From Firmicutes bacterium UBA3941 (lineage in GTDB: Bacteria > Bacillota > Clostridia > Caldicoprobacterales > UBA3941): DNA of 9,393 nucleotides. Position 1 is the first letter of the stretch. Each line of letters begins with the position of its first letter. This document shows, piece by piece, positions 1-6,229 of the stretch. Location of the stretch: positions 587-9,979 of the forward strand of contig DGDX01000014.1 in assembly GCA_002385665.1 (NCBI GenBank), read 5' to 3'. The translations under genes and the position numbers were made by a program. Under the pieces are notes generated by a model. That model was not told the origin of the DNA, did no database searches, and worked only from the letters and a program-made list of their open reading frames with translations.

Positions 1-412
1 TAAAGCCGTACCTGCCTTTGATCTCAAGCCGCCGAGGTCTTATATGTTTTAGGGTTTCTGTGAATAGATCAGCTATTTGCATTAAGAGTTCCTTGCTGAC
101 CTTTGGTCTTTTTTTATAGGTTTTTATGCTTTTGACATCCTTTTTTGTTTTCTCCTCAATATGGGGGTGTTTTTTCTTGTCCATAATTCTTATAGGAATG
201 CCAAGGAACTTTAGATTTAATTCATTAGTCGTCATATCACGCATTCTAAACACCAGGTGTATCCATTTTAGCGAGCCAAAAACCTCAGCCTCTAGAATTA
301 AAACATCTTCCTTTGTACCCGAAAAACCATAATATACGGGCATTACAAGCATGAGCATGAGAATGGATATAAGTAAGAGCATTAGATAGATTAGAATCTG
401 GAAAACCATCAT
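1..412 (-). CDS. DUF2953 (YtfI-like) membrane protein, N-terminal part only
   Basis: The reading frame runs off the left edge; 137 codons are present. The predicted protein starts with a hydrophobic segment (about residues 3-25, rich in Leu/Ile/Met), then a beta-rich stretch, a Lys-rich linker (HPHIEEKTKKD, KTYKKRPK) and a segment with LRPRR-like character (HIRPRRLEIKGRYGF at the cut). This layout matches DUF2953 proteins, small membrane-anchored proteins of endospore formers often encoded next to the spore protein GerW/YtfJ; no biochemical role is established as far as I know. The start ATG at 412 overlaps the stop of the anti-sigma gene (ATGA), which suggests translational coupling, and an AGGCAGG-like ribosome site lies inside the upstream gene. 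The family call rests on overall pattern because the conserved C-terminal half is outside the window. A gerW gene further left is only an expectation. Confidence 0.72.
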   Translation of the reverse strand, partial: MMVFQILIYLMLLLISILMLMLVMPVYYGFSGTKEDVLILEAEVFGSLKWIHLVFRMRDMTTNELNLKFLGIPIRIMDKKKHPHIEEKTKKDVKSIKTYKKRPKVSKELLMQIADLFTETLKHIRPRRLEIKGRYGF

Positions 413-843
413 ATCTTTGACCTGCCTGTCGCGAATTTTATTCCCCTGACTATAGCGATATTAAACGCCTTGTAGAAAATCTTTGGAGCCTTCTTGATGC
501 TCTTTCCTATATATTTGGTACCGGGAACATATTCTAAAAACTTGGTCGAACCCTTGGCAGCTGTTTTTTGAATGCGGATTAATTCACCCAGGCTGTAGGT
601 ATCATCATTCTCAAGTCCAGGGATGCTGTTCAATACCTGATTTCTTATAAGGGAAAGTCCGTTGGGTATATCGACGGATTCATTTATGACATCAATCTCA
701 TTAAAAATCAAAGCCATTTGACTATATTCCCTACTGCATGATTCGCATACTTTTAAATGCTCGGTAAGAAGCATATCTTCAACATGTCCTAGGGAACCTT
801 CCAACTTTTCCTGCAGGATATCCTTATCGAGACTACAAAGCAT
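409..843 (-). CDS. Zinc-binding anti-sigma factor (zf-HC2 family), no clear membrane helix
   Basis: The protein of 144 residues carries the ZAS signature near its N-terminus: Cys3, then His29-x3-Cys33-x2-Cys36 in HLKVCESC. In this family these residues bind zinc and the domain holds the partner sigma factor inactive. The C-terminal half is basic (GKSIKKAPK, RGIKFATGRSK) and has no convincing transmembrane helix, so the protein is probably cytosolic or peripheral, unlike the many membrane-spanning anti-sigmas. I chose the ATG at 843 because GGGAGG lies 6-7 nt before it and it begins one base after the sigma stop codon. An upstream in-frame ATG at 864 lies inside the sigma gene and has no comparable site. 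Its stop overlaps the start of the DUF2953 gene. It is very probably the antagonist of the adjacent sigma factor; the signal it senses cannot be read from the sequence. Confidence 0.85.
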   Translation of the reverse strand: MLCSLDKDILQEKLEGSLGHVEDMLLTEHLKVCESCSREYSQMALIFNEIDVINESVDIPNGLSLIRNQVLNSIPGLENDDTYSLGELIRIQKTAAKGSTKFLEYVPGTKYIGKSIKKAPKIFYKAFNIAIVRGIKFATGRSKI

Positions 844-844
844 T

Positions 845-1429
845 TTATTCCTCCCAGACTCCATGGGCTATTAACTCCCCTCTCAATATTTTTCGACCCC
901 GAAAGAGTAGGGTCTTTACTGTACCCAATGGAATTGACATAGCTTCGGCTATTTCACTGTAGCTCATACTCTCCACATGCCTTAGAATTATTGCCATCTT
1001 CATATCCTTGGGCAGGCCTATGATGGCGGTTTTTAGTATGTTTCTGGTATTTCTTGATAATACTTCATCAACTACACTGGTGTAGGATGGTATGACATCT
1101 TCCAAGGTATTTTTATCATCATCAATTTGCATGTTTAGAGATAGAGCATTATCCCTTCTTCGGGTTACAAAGTTAAGGCAGGTATTGACTGTTATTTTTC
1201 GAATCCATGGGAGCAGGCTTCGTCCTTCCTTAAACCTGGGCATTCCCTGATATATTTTTAGATATACGTCCTGTAATAGGTCCAGGGAATCTTCCTTGGA
1301 ATGGGTATACTTGAAGCAAAGGGAATAAATATAGGTTTCGTATTTTTCATACAACAGATTATAGCCTTCCCTCTTATTACTTTTACAAAGCTTTATGATC
1401 TTTGCCTCATCAGCCCCCAAACACACCAC
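845..1429 (-). CDS. RNA polymerase ECF-type (group 4) sigma-70 factor
   Basis: The protein of up to 194 residues has the two ECF domains. Region 2 lies at about residues 24-92 (LLYEKYETYIYSLCFKYT, DLLQDVYLKIY, LLPWIRKITVNTCLNF). Region 4 lies at about 137-185 and includes the helix-turn-helix (MSYSEIAEAMSIPLGTVKTLLFRGRKIL) that recognises the -35 element. Regions 1 and 3 are absent, as usual for ECF factors, and length is normal for the group. The frame opens with GTG at 1429, but AAGGGG stops only one base before it. A TTG at 1420 (protein beginning MGADEAK) has the same AAGGGG at about 8 nt and may be the true start. The gene is first in an operon with its anti-sigma (1 nt apart) and DUF2953. 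The ECF-like promoter just upstream suggests autoregulation. The target regulon is unknown. Confidence 0.9.
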   Translation of the reverse strand: MVCLGADEAKIIKLCKSNKREGYNLLYEKYETYIYSLCFKYTHSKEDSLDLLQDVYLKIYQGMPRFKEGRSLLPWIRKITVNTCLNFVTRRRDNALSLNMQIDDDKNTLEDVIPSYTSVVDEVLSRNTRNILKTAIIGLPKDMKMAIILRHVESMSYSEIAEAMSIPLGTVKTLLFRGRKILRGELIAHGVWEE

Positions 1430-1454
1430 CCCTTGCCGGCCCTATAATAATAAG

Positions 1455-1480
1455 TACACGGAAAACCATAAAAAGTTTCA
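1455..1480 (-). promoter_or_regulatory. Putative ECF-sigma autoregulatory promoter of the sigma operon
   Basis: On the minus strand TGAAAC (1480-1475) is followed after 14 nt by CGTGTA (1460-1455). TGAAAC with the AAC core is the usual -35 of SigW-like ECF factors, and CGT-type -10 boxes are typical. The spacer is about 2 nt shorter than in the well-known Bacillus SigW promoters, so the exact -10 is uncertain. It lies 26 bases before the GTG start, the position expected for self-transcription of the operon. Confidence 0.5.
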
Positions 1481-1502
1481 AAAATTTAAAAGAATTATAA
1501 GT

Positions 1503-1508
1503 TATAAT
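1503..1508 (+). promoter_or_regulatory. Candidate -10 box for the URO-D-family gene
   Basis: A perfect TATAAT lies 50 bases before the chosen ATG at 1558, but no good -35 is seen at 16-18 nt; the region where it should be is A-rich and overlaps the divergent ECF promoter. A small hairpin, CCTTG-AAAAA-CAAGG (1520-1534), falls in the presumed leader just before the AGGAG ribosome site at 1548-1552. Confidence 0.35.
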
Positions 1509-1557
1509 ATCTTTAATGACCTTGAAAAACAAGGCTAATGGAAAGGTAGGAGATTGT

Positions 1558-2592
1558 ATGATACGCAGACCGTTAAAACGTCAGGAAGTAATAAATGCAA
1601 TAGAAAGAAAAGGGGAAGGGAAGATACCCTTGGTTTGGCATAAGTGGTGGGGGGATGGATTGGAAGAAAAATATGGTAGTGCTTTAACAGAAATGGCAAA
1701 AGACTTTCCCGATGATATATTGTCGGTCATCTATCAGGCTCCGGGAGAAGATGTAAGTCCTACAGAAAACCCGAATTATAGATGGGGTTATAAACCGGAT
1801 TATAGTGGGGCAGAACGTCACAGCATAGGCAGATCCATAGAACTTTTACCGGACTGGGGTGGGTTGGATCTGTTTTTGGCTGATTTCCCCAACCCCAACG
1901 AGCCGGGTACTTTTGATAACGTTAAGGCTATAGTTGAAAAAGATAACGAGAGATATAGATTGGGAGGATGGTGGAGGCTATATCACGAAAGGCTTTGGGG
2001 AATCAGGGGAATGGAAAACCTGATGATGGACTACTATGACAATATGGCTGGGTTAAAAATCATATGTCGACATCTTACGGATTATTATAAGGTTATTATA
2101 GACCGATTTAAAGAATTGGATTTTGACGGAATCTTTACATCAGACGATTTAGGTCACCAATCCGGGCCTATGATGTCTCCGGAGATATTTGAAGAACTAT
2201 ATTTCCCCTTTTATTGTGAGATTATTAACTATGTACATAGTAAGGGGATGCATTTCTTCCTCCATTCCTGCGGTGATAATACCAAGCTGATGAAGTATTT
2301 AATCGAGGCCGGTGTGGATGTCTTTCATCCGGTTCAAAAGGGATGTATGGATGAAGTGGAAACGGCCAATATGTTTGGAGACAGGATATCCTTTCTCGTA
2401 GGCGTGGATGTACAGCACTTGCTCCCAAATGGCACTGCCCAGGAAATAAGGGACGGGATAAGGAGGATTATAGAGATATTCCATAAGCCTGAGGGAGGGT
2501 TGTTATTAGGCGCAGGAAATGGGATCTTGCCGGATACCCCTATTGAGAACATCAGGGTTATGTTGGAGGAATTATCACGATCACGAAATTAA
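1558..2592 (+). CDS. Uroporphyrinogen decarboxylase (URO-D)-fold protein, methyltransferase-like
   Basis: The protein of 344 residues belongs to the URO-D superfamily, which contains true HemE and the zinc-dependent methylcobamide:thiol methyltransferases (MtaA/MtbA/CmuA type). Visible marks are DDLGHQSGPMMSP (about 200-212), FLHSCGD with His236 and Cys238 in the place of the HxC zinc motif, and a C-terminal GAGNGILPDTPIENI (about 318-332). In the MtaA-like enzymes a third zinc Cys usually lies in this last element (GC-type); here it is Ala319. HemE is unlikely because the N-terminal HemE arginine motif is not seen and there are no haem genes nearby. I chose ATG 1558 because AGGAG lies 5 nt before it; an in-frame ATG at 1516 lacks a site and would begin almost on the TATAAT box. 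No corrinoid protein or partner methyltransferase is in the window, so substrate and reaction are unknown. Confidence 0.82.
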   Translation: MIRRPLKRQEVINAIERKGEGKIPLVWHKWWGDGLEEKYGSALTEMAKDFPDDILSVIYQAPGEDVSPTENPNYRWGYKPDYSGAERHSIGRSIELLPDWGGLDLFLADFPNPNEPGTFDNVKAIVEKDNERYRLGGWWRLYHERLWGIRGMENLMMDYYDNMAGLKIICRHLTDYYKVIIDRFKELDFDGIFTSDDLGHQSGPMMSPEIFEELYFPFYCEIINYVHSKGMHFFLHSCGDNTKLMKYLIEAGVDVFHPVQKGCMDEVETANMFGDRISFLVGVDVQHLLPNGTAQEIRDGIRRIIEIFHKPEGGLLLGAGNGILPDTPIENIRVMLEELSRSRN

Positions 2593-2603
2593 TAAGTTAA
2601 ATA

Positions 2604-2632
2604 TTGACTATAAGAGAATGACATGTTAAAAT
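2604..2632 (+). promoter_or_regulatory. Promoter of the MarR-type regulator gene
   Basis: TTGACT (2604-2609), a 17-nt spacer and TAAAAT (2627-2632), with an extended -10 TG at 2624-2625. This is close to the housekeeping consensus. Transcription would begin near 2639, leaving a leader of roughly 160 nt before the MarR start. It also lies only 12 bases after the URO-D stop codon, so the MarR gene can be expressed apart from that gene. Confidence 0.65.
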
Positions 2633-2686
2633 ATTAACGAAAAGCGTCGAAATAATGGATTTGAAGGTAGATGTTGTAATATTAAC
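2623..2686 (+). promoter_or_regulatory. Twin 16-bp operator-like sites at the MarR promoter
   Basis: Two copies of ATGTTnnAATATTAAC lie at 2623-2638 (nn = AA) and 2671-2686 (nn = GT); they agree at 14 of 16 positions and start 48 bp apart. Each also carries a dyad: GTTAA-4 nt-TTAAC (2625-2638) and GTTGT-7 nt-ACAAC (2673-2689). The first covers the -10 box. MarR dimers commonly bind such AT-rich dyads in their own promoter, so autorepression is a reasonable inference, not shown. Confidence 0.5.
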
Positions 2687-2700
2687 AACTTGCTAAGTAA

Positions 2701-2717
2701 CGGCAAGGTACCTGCCG
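2701..2717 (+). other. Hairpin in the long leader of the MarR gene
   Basis: CGGCA-AGGTACC-TGCCG forms a 5-bp GC-rich stem with a 7-nt loop, in a leader of about 160 nt. Further short pairings are possible nearby (GTAT/ATAC at 2722-2735; GATAC/GTATC at 2731-2765). The leader matches no riboswitch class that I recognise. Confidence 0.35.
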
Positions 2718-2802
2718 AATGGTATAGTTCGATACTAATTTGTTATGGGCAGTCCTCCTAGGTATCTAAGAATGAAGATATTCATATTGGTTGGTGAATT
2801 GA

Positions 2803-3234
2803 TTGTTTAATTTGGATGATTGTATAGCCTTTATAACATGTCAAAGTGGAAAAATTTTTTCCGATGTGCTGGAGAGGAAGTTAGCGGGATATAAGGCTAC
2901 CAGGTCCCAATGGATTGCAATGCATTATATATATAATTGCCGTAATTTGACTCAACGGGAATTGGCTGACAAGATGTCGGTAAGCCAACCTACGGTGGTT
3001 AGATTCCTCCAGAGCTTGGAGTTTAAAGGTTATTTAAAACGTATTAGTGACGATAAGGATAAAAGGGTAAAACAGCTGGAGTTGACAGAGGAAGGTATTA
3101 AGGTATATCTTGATATCTTGCCTGTAGTGGAAGAATTTCAAGCCAATACCCTAGCCGGTATCAGTCAGGAGGATCTTAATACAGTAAAAAATACTTTGGA
3201 TACTATGATTAGGAATGCTCTGGTAAATGTTTAG
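2803..3234 (+). CDS. MarR-family transcriptional regulator
   Basis: The 143-residue protein has the normal MarR length and order: an N-terminal dimerisation helix (about 1-45), a winged helix-turn-helix (about 47-100) with LTQRELADKMSVSQPTVVRFLQSLEFKGYLKR as the helix-turn-helix part and DDKDKRVKQLELTEEG as the wing with its usual Asp-x-Arg pattern, then C-terminal dimerisation helices. Such proteins are usually ligand-responsive repressors of their own gene and neighbours. The start is TTG at 2803: GGTGA lies 5 nt before it, and the upstream in-frame GTG at 2794 runs directly into a stop. The gene is likely autoregulated through the twin sites at its promoter. Neighbours offer two possible targets, the URO-D-family gene before it and the metNIQ operon facing it, but no copy of the site was found at metN. 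Confidence 0.88.
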   Translation: MFNLDDCIAFITCQSGKIFSDVLERKLAGYKATRSQWIAMHYIYNCRNLTQRELADKMSVSQPTVVRFLQSLEFKGYLKRISDDKDKRVKQLELTEEGIKVYLDILPVVEEFQANTLAGISQEDLNTVKNTLDTMIRNALVNV

Positions 3235-3250
3235 TTCTTTTCCATTGGAC

Positions 3251-3319
3251 ATTAGAATTTTCGTTGGTGTGTATACCTAAAGATGGACTATGCTCTTCAT
3301 ACTTTTAGGAAAATCTAAT
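3251..3319. other. Imperfect long-range inverted repeat, 69 nt
   Basis: ATTAGAATTTTC (3251-3262) pairs with GAAAATCTAAT (3309-3319) over 11 bp with one bulged A, and CCTAAA/TTTAGG (3276-3281 / 3304-3309) can pair inside as an alternative. It lies after the MarR stop and before the stronger terminator, without a T-run. It may only be part of the 3' untranslated region; a small decayed repeat element is possible but unsupported. Confidence 0.3.
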
Positions 3320-3356
3320 TTCAGTTGCCATTGAAATAATGTTCCCTAGATTTACA

Positions 3357-3400
3357 AGAATAGGGATGGGTATGTCAGTAAGTCAACCCATCCCTATTCT
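3357..3400 (+). terminator. Strong hairpin terminator between marR-like gene and metQ
   Basis: A perfect 15-bp stem, AGAATAGGGATGGGT (3357-3371) with ACCCATCCCTATTCT (3386-3400), has a 14-nt loop and is followed by ATTAGTTTTC. The T-rich tail fits termination of the plus-strand MarR transcript. Placed between convergent genes, it may also stop metQ transcripts, but the tail on the minus strand (TTGTAAATC) is weaker. Confidence 0.75.
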
Positions 3401-3486
3401 ATTAGTTTTCTTCGATAACTAAAAAAGTAACTTTACTATATTCATGTGTAATAATATGAACGAGATCGATTGGTAAAATAGTTTAA

Positions 3487-4296
3487 TTAATTTACCGGCA
3501 CAACAGCGCCTTGGTATTTTTCTTCGATAAACTGCTTTACCTTATCGCTTTTTAAGGCATCAACCAAGGCCTTAAGTTTTTCGCTATTTTCATCGCCTTC
3601 CCTGACTGCCACAATATTGGCGTAGGTTTCCGCAGCCAGTGAACTCTGCTCCTCTATGGCCAAGGCATCAGTAGCTGCGTTTAATCCTGCCTGAATGGCA
3701 TAGTTGCCGTTTATAACCGCCATATCCACATCGGGTAGAGAGCGGGCAAGCTGGGCGGCTTCAATTTCTACAATTTTGATGTTCTTAGGATTTTCTATAA
3801 TGTCAATGACTGTAGCCTGAAGGCCGGCATCGGGGTTTAACTTGATAAGCCCCTGGGCTTCCAGAAGAAGTAGGGCTCTTGCCTCGTTCGTAGCATCGTT
3901 GGGTACAGCTATTTGGGCACCGTCGGGCAGTTCATCAATAGACTGTGTCTTGCCTGGATAGATGCCAAAGGGCTCATAATGGATGGCGGCAATGGATACA
4001 AGTTTAGTCTTATTTTCCGCATTGAAATCGTCCAGGTAGGGCTTATGCTGGAAATAGTTGGCGTCCAAATCACCTGAGTCCAAGGTCATATTGGGCTGAA
4101 AATAATCGGTGAATTCCTTGATTTCCAGTTCGTATCCCTTGCTCTCCAACTCTTCTTTAGCGACTTCTAAAATTTCCGCATGGGGGGTGGGAGATGCACC
4201 CACTATGATCTTTTTGTCGCTGCCGGATTTTGCACAGCCGGCTAATATTGATAGTGCCAATAGTGTACTAAGTAGAATAAGTAAAACTTTTCTCAT
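3487..4296 (-). CDS. metQ: Methionine ABC transporter substrate-binding lipoprotein
   Basis: The 269-residue protein is of the NlpA/MetQ family. It has a lipoprotein signal peptide (MRKVLLILLSTLLALSILAGC) with lipobox L18-A19-G20-Cys21, so the mature protein would be lipid-anchored on the outer face of the membrane. The family's marks are visible: VGASPTPHAEIL after the anchor, then YFQPNMTLDSGDLDANYFQHKPYLDDF around residues 65-91, and AVINGNYAIQAGL near 193-205. It captures methionine (often both enantiomers in this family) and hands it to MetI/MetN. AGGAGG lies 8 nt before the ATG. It is the last gene of metN-metI-metQ, set apart from metI by 113 nt containing a strong hairpin. Methionine rather than another amino acid is inferred from family membership and the intact MetN NIL domain. 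Confidence 0.93.
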   Translation of the reverse strand: MRKVLLILLSTLLALSILAGCAKSGSDKKIIVGASPTPHAEILEVAKEELESKGYELEIKEFTDYFQPNMTLDSGDLDANYFQHKPYLDDFNAENKTKLVSIAAIHYEPFGIYPGKTQSIDELPDGAQIAVPNDATNEARALLLLEAQGLIKLNPDAGLQATVIDIIENPKNIKIVEIEAAQLARSLPDVDMAVINGNYAIQAGLNAATDALAIEEQSSLAAETYANIVAVREGDENSEKLKALVDALKSDKVKQFIEEKYQGAVVPVN

Positions 4297-4334
4297 AGGT
4301 CTAACCTCCTAATTTTCGTATTAAATATTATTTA

Positions 4335-4374
4335 GAACGCGGCGAGGAATTCATTTAAGAATCTCGCCGCGTTC
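4335..4374 (-). other. GC-rich intercistronic hairpin between metI and metQ
   Basis: GAACGCGGCGAG (4335-4346) and CTCGCCGCGTTC (4363-4374) form a perfect 12-bp stem with a 16-nt loop, in which ATTC/GAAT can pair further. It is far more GC-rich than its surroundings. On the transcript strand it is followed by TAAATAATATTT, not a true U-run, so it is more likely a processing or stabilising structure or a leaky terminator than a full stop. Confidence 0.7.
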
Positions 4375-4409
4375 AATTAGCAGATTAACTTAAATTCCAT
4401 TAAAAGTTG

Positions 4410-5069
4410 CTATTTCCTCTTATCTCCGATTTTGGCCAGCCTCATCCCAATTTCCTGGAGGACCTGTACAATTATAACCAAAATTGCTACCGATACAATC
4501 ATGATATCCGTTTCGTATCGGTGAAGCCCGTATCTTATGGCTATATCTCCAAGTCCGCCACCGGCTACTATTCCGGCCATAGCTGAATAGCTGAGAATGG
4601 TGGTCACAGCTATGGCGCTGCCCAGGATCAATGATGGCCTTGCCTCCGGAAGCATTACCTTCCAGATTATTTGTGCAGGGGATGCACCCATAGACTCCGC
4701 TGCTTCGATGACCCCGCTGTCCACCTCTTTTAAGGAAGATTCCACCAGCCTGGCTATAAAGGGAGCAGCTGCAATGACCAAGGGTACAACAGTTGCATTA
4801 GAACCGATAGTTGTACCTACCACAAACCGGGTAATGGGAAACACCAAAATCAATAGGATCAAAAAGGGTACGGACCGCAAAAGATTTATGATGACGCCAA
4901 GTACCATATTAAAATACTTTTTCGGGTAGATACCGTCCTTGTCTGTAACTACCAGGGCAATTCCAAGAGGCAGACCCAGGATATAGGCCACAAAAGTTGA
5001 AACCAATGTCATATATAGGGTTTCCAAGAACCCCCATCCAATCATGCTTATTATTTGCGGCTCAAACAT
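4410..5069 (-). CDS. metI: Methionine ABC transporter permease
   Basis: The 219-residue integral membrane protein has five hydrophobic segments (roughly 14-41, 55-86, 92-110, 146-171 and 188-206) and the cytoplasmic EAA coupling loop, EAAESMGASPAQIIWKVMLPEA at about 122-143, which docks on the ATPase. The opening FLETLYMTLVSTFVAYILGLPLGI is typical of MetI. Two copies would pair with two MetN subunits. The start is ATG 5069, with AGGAGG 9 nt upstream; an in-frame TTG at 5078 directly abuts that site and cannot use it. The first 8 nt overlap the end of metN (ATGTTTGA), which implies coupled translation. Confidence 0.93.
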   Translation of the reverse strand: MFEPQIISMIGWGFLETLYMTLVSTFVAYILGLPLGIALVVTDKDGIYPKKYFNMVLGVIINLLRSVPFLILLILVFPITRFVVGTTIGSNATVVPLVIAAAPFIARLVESSLKEVDSGVIEAAESMGASPAQIIWKVMLPEARPSLILGSAIAVTTILSYSAMAGIVAGGGLGDIAIRYGLHRYETDIMIVSVAILVIIVQVLQEIGMRLAKIGDKRK

Positions 5070-6072
5070 ATCCTTCAACCTCCTCTACCATTAAATTTTT
5101 CGCCCTTAGATATTCTATCATCCCATTGGCAATGTCATCATCCTGAGGCAGTTGAATTACAAGCTGTCCAAAGGCCTTTCCGTCAATATTTTTTGTGTCC
5201 GCGAATAGAATATTGACCGGTTGTCGGAAATCCAGCACCATACCGGCTATCACCGGCTCAAAGGAGGAATTGCCATCAAAAACGATTCTTATGCACCGAG
5301 TGCCGGAAAAATGCCTAATGGATTGATCCTGTGGGAAGACTAATCGTTTAGCTGCGGCTGTCTTCGGGTTGGAAAAGATTTGTTCGACATCACCTACTTC
5401 TGCAATACGGCTATGATCAATAATAGCTACCCGATTGCAGATATCCTGGATTACCCGCATCTCATGGGTAATTACAACAATGGTGATGCCAAGACGTTTG
5501 TTAATGTCCTTTAAAAGAGTCAGAACTCCTTGGGTAGTCGCCGGGTCCAAAGCACTGGTAGCCTCATCGCACAGGAGTACCTTAGGATTGGTTGCCAATG
5601 CCCTGGCGATAGCCACTCTTTGGCATTGTCCTCCGGATAGCTGGGCTGGATAGGAATCAGCCTTCTCTGAAATTCCAACAAGCTCCAACAATTCATGTGC
5701 ACGCTTCCTGGCTGACTTTTTGTCCACACCAGCTATTTCCAAGGGGAAGCAGATGTTGCCTATTACATCTCTTTGCATGAGCAAATTAAACTGTTGAAAG
5801 ATCATCCCCATGGATTGGCGTATTTTGTACAGTTCTTTTTTGGTAAGGCGCGATAGATCATTGCCGTCAAAAAAAACCGTGCCTTGGGTGGGCTTTTCCA
5901 GGAAGTTGATGCATCGGACCAGGGTGCTTTTACCGGCACCGCTCATACCGATGATCCCAAATATCTCCCCTTCAAGGATTTCTAAGTTTATATTGTCTAG
6001 GGCTTGAAATTCTCCATTTGTGCTCTTGAAAGTTTTACTTAAATTTTTTATTTCAATAATTGGATTCTTCAT
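5062..6072 (-). CDS. metN: Methionine ABC transporter ATP-binding protein with NIL domain
   Basis: The 336-residue protein contains a complete ABC ATPase: Walker A GMSGAGKST (42-50), Q-loop Gln93/94, signature LSGGQ (145-149), Walker B KVLLCDE (164-170, catalytic Glu170) and switch His203. A C-terminal NIL domain (about 258-334, CIRIVFDGNSSFEPVI onward) follows. In MetN this domain binds methionine and inhibits transport when the cell is replete, and it separates MetN from other amino acid ATPases. The length is usual for the family. I prefer ATG 6072, 5 nt after GGGG in a stretch that resembles the 16S anti-SD complement (GGGGTGAT); a GTG at 6078 is the alternative and adds two residues. It is the first gene of metNIQ. 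Confidence 0.94.
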   Translation of the reverse strand: MKNPIIEIKNLSKTFKSTNGEFQALDNINLEILEGEIFGIIGMSGAGKSTLVRCINFLEKPTQGTVFFDGNDLSRLTKKELYKIRQSMGMIFQQFNLLMQRDVIGNICFPLEIAGVDKKSARKRAHELLELVGISEKADSYPAQLSGGQCQRVAIARALATNPKVLLCDEATSALDPATTQGVLTLLKDINKRLGITIVVITHEMRVIQDICNRVAIIDHSRIAEVGDVEQIFSNPKTAAAKRLVFPQDQSIRHFSGTRCIRIVFDGNSSFEPVIAGMVLDFRQPVNILFADTKNIDGKAFGQLVIQLPQDDDIANGMIEYLRAKNLMVEEVEGYV

Positions 6073-6130
6073 AATCACCCCACCCCCTTACCATTTTTAT
6101 AAAACTTTACTAGTAGCCACAAAACAACAG

Positions 6131-6200
6131 TATACACCTTCCGAATCCCAATTGTGAGTCATACGATCAGTGATTGGTTGCCGGAGAATGGATGTGTATA
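6131..6200 (-). ncRNA. Structured leader of metNIQ, class unknown
   Basis: On the minus strand TATACAC (6200-6194) pairs with GTGTATA (6137-6131), CCG (6184-6182) with CGG (6143-6141) and CCAAT (6177-6173) with ATTGG (6152-6148), giving nested helices in the leader of metN. CCGGCAACC (6184-6176) resembles one core segment of the SAM-I (S-box) riboswitch, but the expected upstream GAGGGACTGGCCC and TGAA segments are absent. No T-box TGGTACC-type element is seen either. It could be a diverged or decayed regulatory RNA, or a fortuitous fold. Confidence 0.35.
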
Positions 6201-6229
6201 TTGATATTTTGCTAAAGTATATGATACAT

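Noticed and set aside
126..332. Plus-strand 68-codon frame
   Set aside because: It is the mirror of the DUF2953 gene, which has overlapping gene context and a coherent protein; no ribosome site.
1516..1557. Upstream ATG of the URO-D-family gene
   Set aside because: It begins 8 bases after the candidate -10 box and has no ribosome site, while ATG 1558 has AGGAG at 5 nt.
1558..2592. Assignment as HemE, the haem-pathway uroporphyrinogen decarboxylase
   Set aside because: The HxC motif and the absence of the HemE N-terminal arginine motif point to the methyltransferase-like branch, and no haem genes are adjacent.
6131..6200. tRNA-like cloverleaf suggested by the 7-bp end stem
   Set aside because: No T-loop (GGTTCRANYCC), D-loop or anticodon arm of proper size can be formed.
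6126..6205. SAM-I (S-box) riboswitch before metN
   Set aside because: Only CCGGCAACC fits; the GAGGGACTGGCCC-TGAA segment before it and the GGTGCCAATTCC-like segment after it are not present in order, so I list it only as a leader of unknown class.
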